NCBI RefSeq assembly: GCF_901000735.1
Contig: NC_081544.1
Coordinates: 34,547,235-34,611,234 of the forward strand
Length of the DNA: 64,000 bases
Reading direction: 5' to 3'
DNA from: Corylus avellana
Taxonomy: Eukaryota; Streptophyta; Magnoliopsida; Fagales; Betulaceae
Shown: positions 21,511-33,578 of the stretch, piece by piece
Position numbering within the stretch: the stretch's first letter is position 1
Layout: the number at the start of each line of letters is the position of its first letter
The notes under the pieces: model-generated
What the model saw: the letters and a program-made list of their open reading frames with translations, nothing else
Told to the model about the DNA's origin: nothing
Database searches by the model: none
Made by a program: the position numbers and the translations under genes

Positions 21511-21837
21511 TTCCATTTACTATCCTATTATTTCACCAATTATTACAATCATACTCCAAATTATACCAATCAATCATCAATTATCATATCTCTTAAATCT
21601 CCCAATAAAATAATCAATATAAAATCATCATCATGATATAATAACCTCAAATCAATATTCATTCCAATAATATTCATAAGATCTAATAAATTCCTCAAGA
21701 ATAAATATTATTACCTAATATCATCAATAAATATCTCAACCTCAAAGTAAATGCTATTACCTAATATGAATATTGATATAATCATAGCATCAATTTAATA
21801 TCTCTAAAATAAGACTTTAAAAATCTGGGGTGCTACA

Positions 21838-22495
21838 ATCTTCCCTCCTTATTAGAATTTCGTCCTCGAAATTAAAGCCCATAAATTACCACCTATCTTC
21901 AAATTGAGCAACCCAAATTAAAACAAATCATACTTGAACCATAACTTACTCAAGTTACTAAAATTTTTTTTTAAATTCAATCTGTTCATAAATAAATATC
22001 ATAACATATTCCATACCCGGGCGATGTGAGACTCTACAAGCACTCTTCTTGGGCACCAGTGTCACCGTTGGCAATCCTCAGGGAATTTCTTCATTCTCGG
22101 CCCTTAACTTTTGGCCCTTATACATTTCATTGTGTCTTAACTGACACCATTATAATATAACCCACTTTTGGCATCACCAACGTGTGTCCACTAGCGACCC
22201 TCATAGGCTTGTGCACACTCCCACCATCTCAGGCTGGGTAATGCTTTGATACCATTTGTAACATCCCAGGGAAAAGCGCTAGCCACATCTGCGCTATTAC
22301 CCCAAAAGGACTAGTCAATTTGGAGCTTCCCTAGAATTCATTATAAAGCCCAGTTTCACCTAGTAACTAGGCAATGTGGGACTTAGCACCCATGACTATC
22401 TCTATAAACTACCCACTCAATGTGGGCTTCTTCTCATCATGCAGTGCTTCAATACCACATGACCTGGCGTTACTAGGTGGCTCTGATACCATTTT
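21838..22495 (-). mobile_element. Internal region 1 of the LTR array
   Basis: This 658-bp non-coding region runs, on the minus strand, from a primer-binding site (22491-22479) to a purine tract (21850-21838). A second primer-site-like junction (TGTTACAAATGGTATCA) lies inside at about 22263-22246, as if an older LTR end had been captured. Confidence 0.75.
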
Positions 22496-23726
22496 TGTAA
22501 CATCCTAATCTCATATCATATAGCGGAAAAACTGTAATTATCAATACAAAAAAATACTGTTAAAATACTTTTCTTTATACAAAAATACCCAAAGCTATGT
22601 CGTACAAGGCATTTATACAAATCTATCCGACAGTCTAAACTCTAGACAAAACTTAACCAACTTGGAATCTCTGTACATCTCAATATGAATCTCTAATCAC
22701 AACTGCATAATTACCTTGATTTTCCATTCCTGCAAGCACTACAAAAACTGTGAAGTAGTGAGTCAATTGATTTCCGATAATATAAATCATTGTTGAATCA
22801 TATATAGTAAAATGCTAGACAAGTTATAAAACCACAAAAATCCGTATTATTGGATATCAATATCATACTCAGTAAGTAAGAATACTTACAGTGGATTACA
22901 TGAATGGATCATCAAAGGTAATTACTTGAAACCCGTTCTGCTGCAGTTGGTCCATACCCATAACAATCCCTTCACTGACTTTCTCTCTCTCTTTCTCTCT
23001 CGCCTAAACTCTCTTTCTTCCTCTTCAGCTCTCCGTCTTAAATTTCCCATCTCACTCTCGGTTTCTCTTGTGTTCTTTCTTTCTTGTAGCGCTTGGTCTC
23101 GCCCTTTCTCTCTCTGTTCTGAGTAAACACTCTTAGAAAGAAGAAAGACCGAGTAAAAAGCGGAAGAATGAAGAATATATGCAAGAGATGGGAGAGGAGA
23201 TGAGTTGTGAAAATTGTGAAGGAGAAGAGTTCTATTTATAGGAGAAAATCAAATACTATTTCACCAACCCTATACTATTCCACCAACCCTACACTATTCC
23301 ACCAACCCTTTACTATTTCACCAACCCTATACTATTCCACCAACCCTACACTATTCCACCAACCCTATACTATTCCACCAACCCTATACTATTTCTACCT
23401 TCCATTTACTATCCTATTATTTCACCAATTATTACAATCATACTCCAAATTATACCAATCAATCATCAATTATCATATCTCTTAAATCTCTCAATAAAAT
23501 AATCAATATAAAATCATCATCATGATATAATAACCTCAAATCAATATTCATTCCAATAATATTCATAAGATCTAATAAGTTCCTCAAGAATAAATATTAT
23601 TACCTAATATCATCAATAAATATCTCAACCTCAAAGTAAATGCCATTATCTAATATGAATATTAATATAATCATAGCATCAATTTAATATCTCTAAAATA
23701 AGACTTTAAAAATCTGGGGTGCTACA
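22496..23726 (-). repeat. LTR C (1,231 bp)
   Basis: This is a complete LTR with TGTAACA and TGCTACA ends on the plus strand, the GA/CT microsatellite near 22980, the TATA block at 23231-23242 and the 19-bp minisatellite. It serves as 3' LTR for internal region 2 and as 5' LTR for internal region 1. Confidence 0.85.
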
Positions 23727-24326
23727 ATCTTCCCTCCTTATTAGAATTTCGTCCTCGAAATTAAAGCTCATAAATTACCACCTATCTTCAAATTGAGCAA
23801 CCCAAATTAAAACCATAACTTACTCAAGTTACTATAAAAAAATTTTTAAATTCAATCTGTTCATAAATAAATATCATAACATATTCCATACCCAGGCGAT
23901 GTGAGACTCTACAAGCACTCTTCTTGGGCACCAGTGTCACCGTTGGCAATCCTCAGGGAATTTCTTCATTCTTGGCCCTTAACTTTTGGCCCTTATACAT
24001 TTCATTGTGTCTTAACTGACACCATTATAATATAACCCACTTTTGGCATCACCAACGTGTGTCCACTAGCGACCCTCATAGGCTTGTGCAAACTCCCACC
24101 ATCTCAGGCTGGGTAATGTTTTGATACCATTTGTAACATCCCAATATTTCTAGCCCAGTTTCACCTAGTAACTAGGCAATGTGGGACTTAGCACCCATGA
24201 CTATCTCTATAAACTACCCACTCAATGTGGGTTTCTTCTCATCTTCCCAATATGGGACCGGGTCACGTCATGCAGTGCTTCAATACCACATGACCTGGCG
24301 TTACTAGGTGGCTCTGATACCATTTT
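23727..24326 (-). mobile_element. Internal region 2 of the LTR array
   Basis: This 600-bp region is collinear with internal region 1. Its purine tract is at 23739-23727, the inner primer-site-like junction at about 24138-24120 and the true primer site at 24322-24310. It lacks a block of about 90 bp present in region 1 and has a short extra piece near 24243-24270. Confidence 0.75.
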
Positions 24327-24807
24327 TGTAACAATCTGATCTCATATAGCGGAAAAACTGTAATTATCAATACAAAAAAAATACTGTTAAAATACTTTTC
24401 TCCATACATGAATACCCAAAGCTATGTCGTACAAGGCATTTATACAAATCTATCCGACAGTCTAAACTCTAGACAAAACTTAACCAACTTGGAATCTCTG
24501 TACATCTAAATATGAATCTCTAATCACAACTGCATAATTACCTTGATTTTCCATTCCTGCAAGCACTACAAAAAAACTGTGAAGTAGTGAGTCAATTGAT
24601 TTCCGACAATATAAATCATTGTTGAATCATATATAGCAAAATGCTAGACAAGTTATAAAACCACAAAAATCCATATTATTGGATATCAATATCATACTCA
24701 GTAAGTAAGAATACTTACAGTGGATTACATGAATGGATCATCAAAGGTAATTACTTGAAACCCGTTCTGCTGCAGTTGGTCCATACCCATAACAATCCCT
24801 TCACTGA

Positions 24808-24848
<41 letters not shown>

Positions 24849-25595
24849 CTAAACTTTTTTTCTTCCTCTTCAGCTCTCTGTCTTAAATTTCCCATCTCAC
24901 TCTCGGTTTTCTCTTGTGTTCTTTCTTTCTTGTAGCGCTTGGTCTCGCCCTTTCTCTCTCTGTTCTGAGTAAACACTCTTAGAAAGAAGAAAGACCGAGT
25001 AAAAAGCGGAAGAATGAAGAATATATGCAAGAGATGGGAGAGGAGATGAGTTGTGAAAATTGTGAAGGAGAAGAGCTCTATTTATAGGAGAAAATCAAAC
25101 ACTATTCTACCTTCAATTTACAATTATACCCTCATTTTACTATTTCACCAACCCTATACTATTCTACCAACCCTATACTATTCCACCAACCCTATACTAT
25201 TCTACCAACCCTATACTATTTCACCAACCCTATACATTTCTACCTTCTTATTCTACCATCCTTATACCTACCATTTACTATCCTATTATATCACCAATTA
25301 TTACAATCATACTCCAAATTATACCAATCAATCATCAATTATCATATCTCTTAAATCTCCCAATAAAATAATCAATATAAAATCATCATCATGATATAAT
25401 AACCTCAAATCAATATTCATTCCAATAATATTCATAAGATCTAATAAGTTCCTCAAGAATAAATATTATTACCTAATATCATCAATAAATATCTCAACCT
25501 CAAAGTAAATGCCATTACCTAATATGAATATTAATATAATCATAGCATCAATTTAATATCTCTAAAATAAGACTTTAAAAATCTGGGGTGCTACA
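24327..25595 (-). repeat. LTR D (1,269 bp)
   Basis: This is a complete LTR followed directly by the target duplication ATTAC. Between the CT microsatellite (24810-24846) and the TATA block it holds the longest open frame of the LTRs (minus strand, to a stop at 24725), ending QVITFDDPFM. The frame has no upstream ATG in strong context. Confidence 0.85.
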
Positions 25596-25600
25596 ATTAC

Positions 25601-26000
25601 ATTTATTAATAAAAAATAATAATATTTAGTTAAAGTAAAGAAATATTTAGAGAGTTTAATATTTGGTAGTTTTAAAAAGTGACTAGTTAAATAATAATAA
25701 TAAAAAATAAAAATAAATATTAAAAAAAAAAACTAAATTTTCAAAGTTAAATTTAGAGAAATTTTAAAGAGCTTGATGAGAATGCTCTTCTATTAAAAAT
25801 ATATATGATTTTTTTTAAAAAAGAAAAAACATATATTTTAAAGATAGATGTTAATTTAATAAATTAAATTAAAAAATATTTATTCCAATTCAATTTTTTT
25901 TTTTTTAAAAAAAAGAAAAAAGGTGTACTTTATTATAAAAGTGGCACTCAACATAGAAAGCTGCTTCTATACGATCGTGGTGCCCACCAATCACCATGTA
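25601..26000. other. AT-rich spacer
   Basis: AT-rich sequence with long A and T runs. Nothing recognised. Confidence 0.4.
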
Positions 26001-26004
26001 ATAC

Positions 26005-26385
26005 ATCAACAATTAAAAAAAAAAGCAAAAAATCAAAATGAAAACAAAACACCAAATCAAAATGAGGGCAACAACAATGGGGAACAAAACACCATATGGG
26101 GTGGCCACACGGTCCACCCCAGGCCACGGGGTGGTTTGCTAGCCGCCCTTAGATTTGGTTGGAGGTGGTCGGCGAGCCACCCCTAGGCCATGGGGTGGCT
26201 CACAGGCCACCCCATGGGTCGGGGGTGGCCGCGCGCCACGCCCACAAGGCCGACGGAGAGAGAGAAACGAAGGCAGTGGAGGTTATGGGAGGTGACGACG
26301 ACAGGTGAAGGATAGTGACTAAAATGGTTGTGTGGAAGAATAATTTGGTGTTTTGTTTCCATTTTAATTTTTTTCTTTTTTTCTA
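26005..26385. mobile_element. Repeat with GGTGGCC-rich core and inverted ends
   Basis: AAAATGAAAACAAAACACC near 26037 pairs with the reverse complement of 26345-26365. Between them lies a GC-rich core (26097-26235) of GGGGTGGCC and GGCCACCCC blocks like that at 5554-5803. Just right of it, GGTATCAGAGC (26393-26403) resembles a retrotransposon primer site, so part of this may be an LTR remnant. It is non-coding. Confidence 0.45.
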
Positions 26386-26403
26386 AAATGAGGTATCAGA
26401 GCT

Positions 26404-28061
26404 TGTGAGCGGTGGACAAAAAACCCTTATTTTCTGTCTCGACCGTATTGAAGTTAATCTCCTCAACGTATACCCAACTAAAAACAGAAAAAGTCTCTTA
26501 TTAATTGAAAGGAATCTTGGCGTACGGACATACATTTTTATGTAAATTAAATTTGAAGAATTTTCTTTTAAGAAGTACATAATTTATTAAATTAAAAAAC
26601 CAAATTCTCCATACTCAATCGATTCGAAAGAAATTTGTCCATTCCGGTATTGGGGCTCCACGTACTAAATTATAAGTGCATGTGTCATGCTTTATGCTTA
26701 GAAAAAAATAAAAATAAAGTGACAACCTGTCCCACGATCTGAACGTGGCTCCGTCATTTCCATAGCTCCGTTATCTTCCAAATTATGTGGACACATGCCG
26801 CTCTCCTACTCCTGGTCAAAATCTTTTAACCCCCAAGTTTTACCATCAGACAACCCAAATTGAATTCTCGTCGACAAACATTTTAAAATTCTCCGTTCAC
26901 ACTAAACCACCCCGCTTACCTTTGCCCTCAAGGCTCAACTTAATCTTTTTTCACCAAACTCAACCAAAAAACAGTAATTTAAAAGACAGCAACATTTGCC
27001 AAATCCGAAATCAGACAAATTGTTGCAGAAAATACTTTTATGGGCTTGCGGTTTTTGTTTCATTCTTTGGATCCGGCTGGATTAATGGTTTCGTTTGTTT
27101 GTTTTTTTTAATATTTTGAGTTATTTATTAATATTGTTGTATTGATTTATCAAATATCAATCAAAGTAGACTTGCGACTTAAACTTTATAGAATTTAATA
27201 ATATTAAGTTGTATTAGAAATGAAGGTAAATATAGCCTTGCATTTGGGGTCAACGTATGAAGTTTAGTCATCATTGGTGGTGCCAGGATAATTTCTTTTT
27301 GAAAATGTATAATAAAGTCTTAGCGTCTAGATGTTAGAGATTCCGCACACATTGATTGTCGTGGATTATAATTTTCCAAGAAGTTTCTTATTTTTGTTTT
27401 TATTTTTAATTGAAAGTGATTGAATTGGAACAGTTGATGGATGACTTTCATTGTTGACGAGCTTTGCGTAGCTTTCTGGTTTACTTGCTCGTGAGGTTCC
27501 GTATGTGATTCATACATCAATTTTGCATTTTATTTGGAAAAAAAAAAAAAAATTACAATTTGTATTTTTGTTTAATCAAATTGCTCTGATAGAACTTTCT
27601 CTGCAGGTATATCTGTCAGAATCAAAACCCAGTTTGGCTTCTTCTATCGGAGGTTCTTGAAGTATTCCAGTTAAGTTAAGGAAAATTTACTAAAAGGATT
27701 TCAGTGGTCGGACTTCGTGGACTCGGTCGTCGCTAGCCGCCTGATTTCGTCTTTCTCTTAGCAGTTTCATATTGGTTAGATTTTTCTTTCCATTGTCGCA
27801 TTCAAAGCACACGATAATTATGCATTCTTGGTCTTTCTGCATTACCCAAGTTGAATCTTCAGCGGTCGCGTTGTATTTTCTTGTTAAAGGAGATACTTGA
27901 CCTTTATTATCTCATTCAGAGAATATTCTGTGAGCGCCCTCAAGGTGTTTGATATAATTTGCAGCTGAATAATTTCGAATTCTGGTAGTTCTTTAATTCC
28001 CTTGGTGTGAAAGAGATTGCTTTTGCTGTGTATCGAAGGAGTCGAGTGAGTTTTATTGGTT
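26404..28061. other. Upstream region and 5' UTR of RGLG
   Basis: No separate gene was recognised. The last few hundred bases are probably transcribed leader: TTTCTCTGCAG at about 27597-27606 is a good splice acceptor for a 5'-UTR intron. The promoter itself was not located. Confidence 0.4.
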
Positions 28062-31000
28062 ATGGGGGCTAAAAGTTCGAAGGGGTCGGGCCGGAGAGAA
28101 CTTAGGTCATATGACTCTGGTGGTTCTTCAGGATGGAATCAGTATGGATATCCGCATCCTCAGCAGCCTCCGTATTACACGCCTCAGCATCAACATGCGC
28201 CACCGCCCCCGTCTTCTTCTTTTAATTATGGGTCGCAGTCATCTTTCAATTATGGGTCGGAGACACCTCAGCCACAAAGAAAGTTGGATAGGAAATACTC
28301 GAGGATTGCTGATAACTACCGGTCCTTGGATCAGGTTAGACTATATGCAGTGTGCTCGTGGTTTTCTATGTTTTAAGACCATTTCTTTTGTCTTCTATGT
28401 TATTGCACAAAGGGGCATGGGAAGTAATACAATTTTCTATGCAGTAGGCATGACGATCTTAAAACATGAAAAGACAACTATAAGAGAAGTTGTGTGTGTG
28501 ATTTTCTATGTTTCAAGACCATTTCTTTTGCCTTCTGTGATATTATTGTGCCAAGGGTCTCGGGGAGCAATACAATCATCTATACATTTGACATGACAAT
28601 CTTAGAACATAAAGAGGACAATGATAAGAAAAAAGATGAAGGAAGAATAAGAAATTTCCAGGAAAAAATATGACTAGTATGTATTATCTGAGTGATATGT
28701 GCACGCTTGACTTTAAAATCTTTTATCTTTAAGCATATTTAGACATAATATTATGGCTAAACTAGAGGTGACAAGTGTGCCTTGTGGCAGCTCAACTTGT
28801 CGGTATTAGTATATTCAAAGACATTTAAAGACATGAGATATTTTGGAGGGACCGTAATGAGAGTGACTTTCTAGTAGGAAGTAGGGAGACAAGTAATCTT
28901 GGAAAATCCAATATGGGAAAAGGACAATAGAATGTATGACCCGACTTTACATACCCAAGCAGGCGGGTGGCCACGGAAGGGGGGGGGGGGGGTGTGGCGG
29001 CGGAGGAGAAGATAAGATTATGTACACTATTGAAATCTTGAGATTGCTCTCTCTTCTCTCTCTCTGTGTAGCTATGACAAGAGCCTGAACTATCATGGCC
29101 TTTTAGGCTCTTAATAATGGTAAAGCTCTGTCTGCATGATTTTCTCAGCCACTGCTTTCGAAGTTATGGAGTTGTTGAAAGTCTTGGCTTTGAGAGTTTT
29201 GAACTTATACTGAGCTGGCAAGTTAGATTTTGGCCAATGGCTTTTAAACCTATCATTTATTTCTGCTTAGTCAACAGCTGGTAATTTGGACACGCAGTTA
29301 CTCTATCAATTAATTACTTGAGAGGAAGGAGATTTCAAGGCTCTTTCCCCTGAAATATTATTACTATTTGCTTGTGGCACCACTTGCATTTGATAAAGCT
29401 GTCAAGAGTTGCAGGATGTTTTTCTAGAGTTCCCATAATTGCATCCTTTAGATCTTCCAAATTAGGACAAATGTAACAATATCAATTGTTTTGAGCAGTT
29501 GCATGCCTCTTGTACCAACATTGCGATTCTTGTAAATAATTAAATTTGAGTAGTCCAGGCTAGGTGGTGGCGTTGGTCTGAGAAAATGGTTGAATTAGGC
29601 TTGTCTCTTCAATAAGCTCCATTTCTAATTACCAGTAGTAAAATGTGGCGTAATAGCCAAATGGTCAGTCATTTTATGAACTTGGAAGTGTTGTTATTTT
29701 CTTTTTTGGCACCTTTTAATTTTTTTCTTGCTTATTTGTGGCTGTCTAAAGCACTGATTCCATCATTGATATTTGCCTATGCCTAGTTAAAAACTTTTTG
29801 GATTAACAAGCGCTTCACAAAATTTAAATGTTCATCAATAATGAGAATGATTGACCACAGGTTACTGCTGCTCTCGCACATGCTGGCCTAGAGTCTTCTA
29901 ATCTAATTGTTGGTATTGATTTCACAAAGAGCAACGAGTGGACAGGTGCAGTTTCATCTTGATGCTTATAACTTGTATATACTGGCATCCACTGTGCTTA
30001 TCTTTCTTTGTTAATTAGGTGCTAGGTCATTCAACCGAAGATGCTTACATCACCTTGGAAATGGTCAAAATCCCTATGAACAAGCAATATCAATTATTGG
30101 AAAGACTTTATCTGCTTTCGATGAGGATAACTTAATTCCCTGTTTTGGATTTGGAGATGGTAATTTCATATGAACCATGGTCTTGCTCATTCTGTTTATC
30201 TTCATTTTATTTTTTGATTATAAAGATGATAGTTACGTTTACATATTTGTGCAGCATCAACACATGATCAAAATGTCTTCAGTTTCTATTCAGAAGAGAC
30301 ATATTGTAATGGATTTGAGGAAGTACTGACACGCTACAGAGAAATTGTCCCTCAGCTTCGACTTGCAGGTGCTGCATCTGTTCATCCCAGGACCGATGTA
30401 TTATATACAGCATTCTTGAAATTCATCCAATTGGTTCTTAGCCTACCCTTTTCTTTTCTCATCTTGTGGCAGGACCCACATCTTTTGCACCTATGATTGA
30501 GATGGCCATCACTATTGTTGAACAAAGTGGTGGCCAGTACCATGTTTTGGTGATAATTGCCGACGGACAGGTAATTCACCTCTGTTTGAGATTTTTGTGA
30601 TTCAAAATGAAAATAGCTTTCTGAGTTTCAGGTTTGCATGAATTGTTAGCTTTTCTTAATCAATATTCTGTTAAGTGCTTTAAGGTTGATTCTAATTAGC
30701 AACACCCCAATATCTGTCCTCCCAAGCAAAAAAATGTGTCTTGCTTTAGTCAAGCTGAGCAGCTTAGGTGTTTTGGAAGTGGGTTTGTTCTCTGTTGCTA
30801 TCTGTGTTAGACTTGTGCCTCACATAGCTTCCTGCTTCATTAGGTGACAAGAAGCATTGATACTCAGCATGGCCAACTCAGCCCTCAAGAACAAAAGACG
30901 ATTGATGCAATTGTTAGAGCAAGGTAAATATTTGATAACTCAGTACTGATGGTTGCCAACCTTCATTTCTCATATGATGAAATAATTCCATATAATTCCA

Positions 31001-32194
31001 GTGAGTATCCTTTGTCAATCATTTTGGTGGGGGTTGGAGATGGGCCTTGGGACATGATGAGGGAATTTGATGATAACATCCCTGCACGTGCCTTTGATAA
31101 TTTTCAGGTAACGTTGATTGCTTTTTTTTTTTTTTTCTCACAAAAAATATTTTAATGTCATGTACTTGTATATGTACTAAAATGTGACAGACTGCTTTTC
31201 TTTGTGTATTTAGTTCGTCAATTTCACAGAAATCATGTCAAAGAATGTGGATCTATCTAGAAAAGAGACTGAATTTGCACTTGCAGCCTTAATGGAGATA
31301 CCTTCTCAATATAAAGCTACTATTGAGCTCGGTGTATTAGGGTAATGATTTGATTTGTAATATTCGAGTTTTTGCAGGTCCAGTTTTTACCTTTAGTTGT
31401 ATAATAATTCCCATTTGTTTCCTTTAATGTTAAAGCAGTAGACAAAGGGGAAATGCTCCAGACAGGGTTTCTCTTCCCCCACCTCTTTATGGTGGCATGA
31501 AACGTCAGCGTCCAAGCAGTTTTCAGCAGCCCTCACCTGCTCATCGTGGATATGATCCTTCTTATACTGGATATGATGCAGCAGCCAGCACAGCTCCTCA
31601 TCGTGGATATGATCTTCCATATACTGGGTATGATGCAGCAGCCAGCACAGCTCCTGATCGTGGATATGATTCTCCATTTACTGGATATGATGCAGCACCC
31701 AGCACAACTCCATCTTCTCTTTATGATAATCAGGTATGACTGCTGTCCAAAAAGTAAGACAGTTTTTTTTTTTTTTTTTCTTATTTAGTTCTCTTTTGTC
31801 ATATTTGCAATGGAATCAGTTTTCCTCCTTTATATGGGCATTACAAATAGATAACTTGTTATGTTACCGTTTATTATTTTCATCATCACCTCCAACACCA
31901 GGAGTATTAATCTATTTGTGGTGAACGTTGGACAGGTTTGCCCCATTTGTCTTACTAATTCAAAAGACATGGCCTTTGGTTGTGGGCATCAGGTAAACTA
32001 CTCTGTATTTCTTTGCTGTTCTATTAGGACCTTGATGTTAAAATCAATTATCTATATTTGCATCATGGAATTATCTTTCTCGTTTAATAAGCCTGTTCTC
32101 TTTTATGTGGCAGACTTGTTGCGACTGTGGAGAAGACCTCGAAGTGTGCCCCATTTGCCGACGTGCAATTGAGACTAGAATAAGGCTCTATTGA
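28062..32194 (+). CDS. RGLG: RGLG-type copine/RING E3 ubiquitin ligase
   Basis: Eleven exons give 485 aa: 28062-28334, 29861-29945, 30019-30159, 30255-30368, 30473-30570, 30844-30923, 31002-31107, 31214-31341, 31439-31733, 31936-31992 and 32114-32194. The start MGAKSSKG gives an N-terminal Gly suited to myristoylation and membrane anchoring, as known for Arabidopsis RGLG2. A Pro/Tyr/Gln-rich stretch (25-75) is followed by the copine/vWA-like domain (about 105-335) with VGIDFTKSN at 108-116. The C-terminal RING (442-476) has CPIC, CGHQTCCDCG and CPIC. Known RGLGs build K63-linked ubiquitin chains and act in hormone and drought responses; that role is inferred here. Residues 377-433 are three tandem 19-aa repeats. 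All motifs are intact. Confidence 0.95.
28361..28631. repeat. Tandem 125-bp duplication in RGLG intron 1
   Basis: The segments 28361-28488 and 28501-28631 align end to end (TTTCTATGTTT, AAGACCATTTCTTTTG, CATGAC(G/A)ATCTTA and so on) with about 20% change. It is an old local duplication of non-coding sequence. Confidence 0.7.
28979..28992. repeat. Poly-G run
   Basis: Fourteen consecutive G inside RGLG intron 1, next to GGCGGCGGAGG. Length may be unreliable in assembly. Confidence 0.9.
31542..31712 (+). repeat. Coding 57-bp repeat, three copies, in RGLG
   Basis: Three in-frame 57-bp units encode [19 protein letters not shown] and two variants. The DNA identity between units is high, so the duplication looks recent. 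The repeat lies in the linker between the vWA-like domain and the RING. Confidence 0.9.
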
Positions 32195-33545
32195 TCGACT
32201 TTGCTGCACGTCTCTGAGATTATTACTTCTTTCGCGTGTTTAGTTCCTGTGGTAGCTGCACAAATCTCATGATTTAGAGGCAGGTTAGCTGTTGAAGAGC
32301 GTCTTTATCACCCTTTTATTTTATTTTTTATTTATTTTTTTTTCATTTTGAAAAATTCAAATGGTTTTAGATGAGAAGTCTGGGAAGTTTTGGGATGTGC
32401 AGGGCTCCTCTATATTTTGGTGGATGTATTCCCTGGGGCTAAGACACAAGGCTGATGCAAAAGTATTGCATAACTACTAGTGTGGTAGAGATCAAGACAA
32501 GTGGGGTTGTTATCTTGTTGAGAAAAGAGGGCTCGAAAGCACTCACATCAACATAAAAATAGTTTTTAGTGTTTTGTGGGGATTTTATGTGGTGAGTTGT
32601 TTGTCAATACTTTAGTTTTTTTGCTAAAGAGCAAAAAGCAATCTTAAAAACCATTTGTAAACCTGCCCTAAAGCAGTCCTAAAATACATTAGCAATGGAG
32701 CCCTAAAGCCCAAATACACTGGACATTGGAGTCTTTCCCCCCCCCCCCTAGGCTAAGACACGAGGCTGCTTAATTAAGGACTGCTACAGATCATGAATTG
32801 TTTTGTCGGTTCAGAGCTTTTGATAGAGAGACTCTGGTCCATCCTCATTTTTTTTATTCCTACATTTTTTAATCATTGTTTTATATATTCTAGACTATTT
32901 CTAGTTGTACTTATGGTAGTGAGGAACGCTGAAGTAAATATCCAATGGGATGGCAGATCTCTGCATTATGATTTGCTTTAATTTTGATGTACATGAACTT
33001 AAAAGTTTGGGATTGTAAGAGAAAAGAATGCGTTTTATGGATGTCGCTACTAAGAATCTCTGGCTTTTATAGATTGATAATTCCATGTGTTCTAAACTAC
33101 ATGCAATTGCTGTGTGATAGTGAAGATTGATGACACAACTCCTGGATGTTCAGCAATATTGGGAAATAAGCCTGTATATATAACAAGAGGTCGATGATTT
33201 GCAAGCTTTTGAATTTTGATGGATGATTAGCATCACCTAGGATGCCCTTTGTTGACTTCTAACTAAAAGGAATTGAAGTAATATGACTACCACCACCAAT
33301 TGAGGATAAAAGTTTTAACGCTACAAGATTATAGTCCTTTAAAAGATAGGATGAGTAAATTTCTTCTTCATTTTAGTTTTTTTTTTTTAAATTTATTTTT
33401 TAGCTACCTACTTTTTTTAAAACACGTATACTATATTCTCTATTTTGGCTATATCTACTTTTACTATTTCATTTAAATATTCTTTCTCAATGATTTTTTT
33501 ATTTATTTTTTCCTATTCTTTATTGAGAGGAGAGAGAATAATAGA

Positions 33546-33578
<33 letters not shown>

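Larger units (their letters stand above)
19965..21837 (-). repeat. LTR A/B, interrupted by assembly gap
   Basis: Positions 19965-20538 carry the TGTAACA end and the next 570 bp of an LTR. After 100 N the sequence restarts about 60-90 bp inside an LTR and continues to the TGCTACA end at 21837. About 500 bp is therefore present twice around the gap. Either two LTRs abut here or the assembler placed two haplotype copies side by side. Confidence 0.75.
19965..25595 (-). mobile_element. Tandem LTR retroelement array (LTR-int-LTR-int-LTR)
   Basis: Three LTR positions (one split by a gap) and two short internal regions alternate. The array as a whole is flanked by ATTAC at 19960-19964 and 25596-25600, so it began as one insertion. 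On the minus strand each LTR starts TGTAGCACCCC and ends TGTTACA. Each internal region starts 4-5 bp after an LTR with TGGTATCAGAGCC (initiator-Met tRNA primer site) and ends with a purine tract AAGGAGGGAAGAT next to the following LTR. The phrase TTTCGAGGACGAAATTC before the tract is typical of Ty3/gypsy 3' ends. No gag or pol remains, so it is non-autonomous. The repeated layout implies unequal recombination between LTRs. Confidence 0.85.

Noticed and set aside
21296..21613. Pro/Tyr/Ser-rich frames in LTRs B, C and D
   Set aside because: They follow from the 19-bp minisatellite and are not conserved in frame between LTR copies.
26787..27119. A 110-codon plus-strand frame upstream of RGLG
   Set aside because: Low-complexity composition and no domain; more likely promoter sequence.
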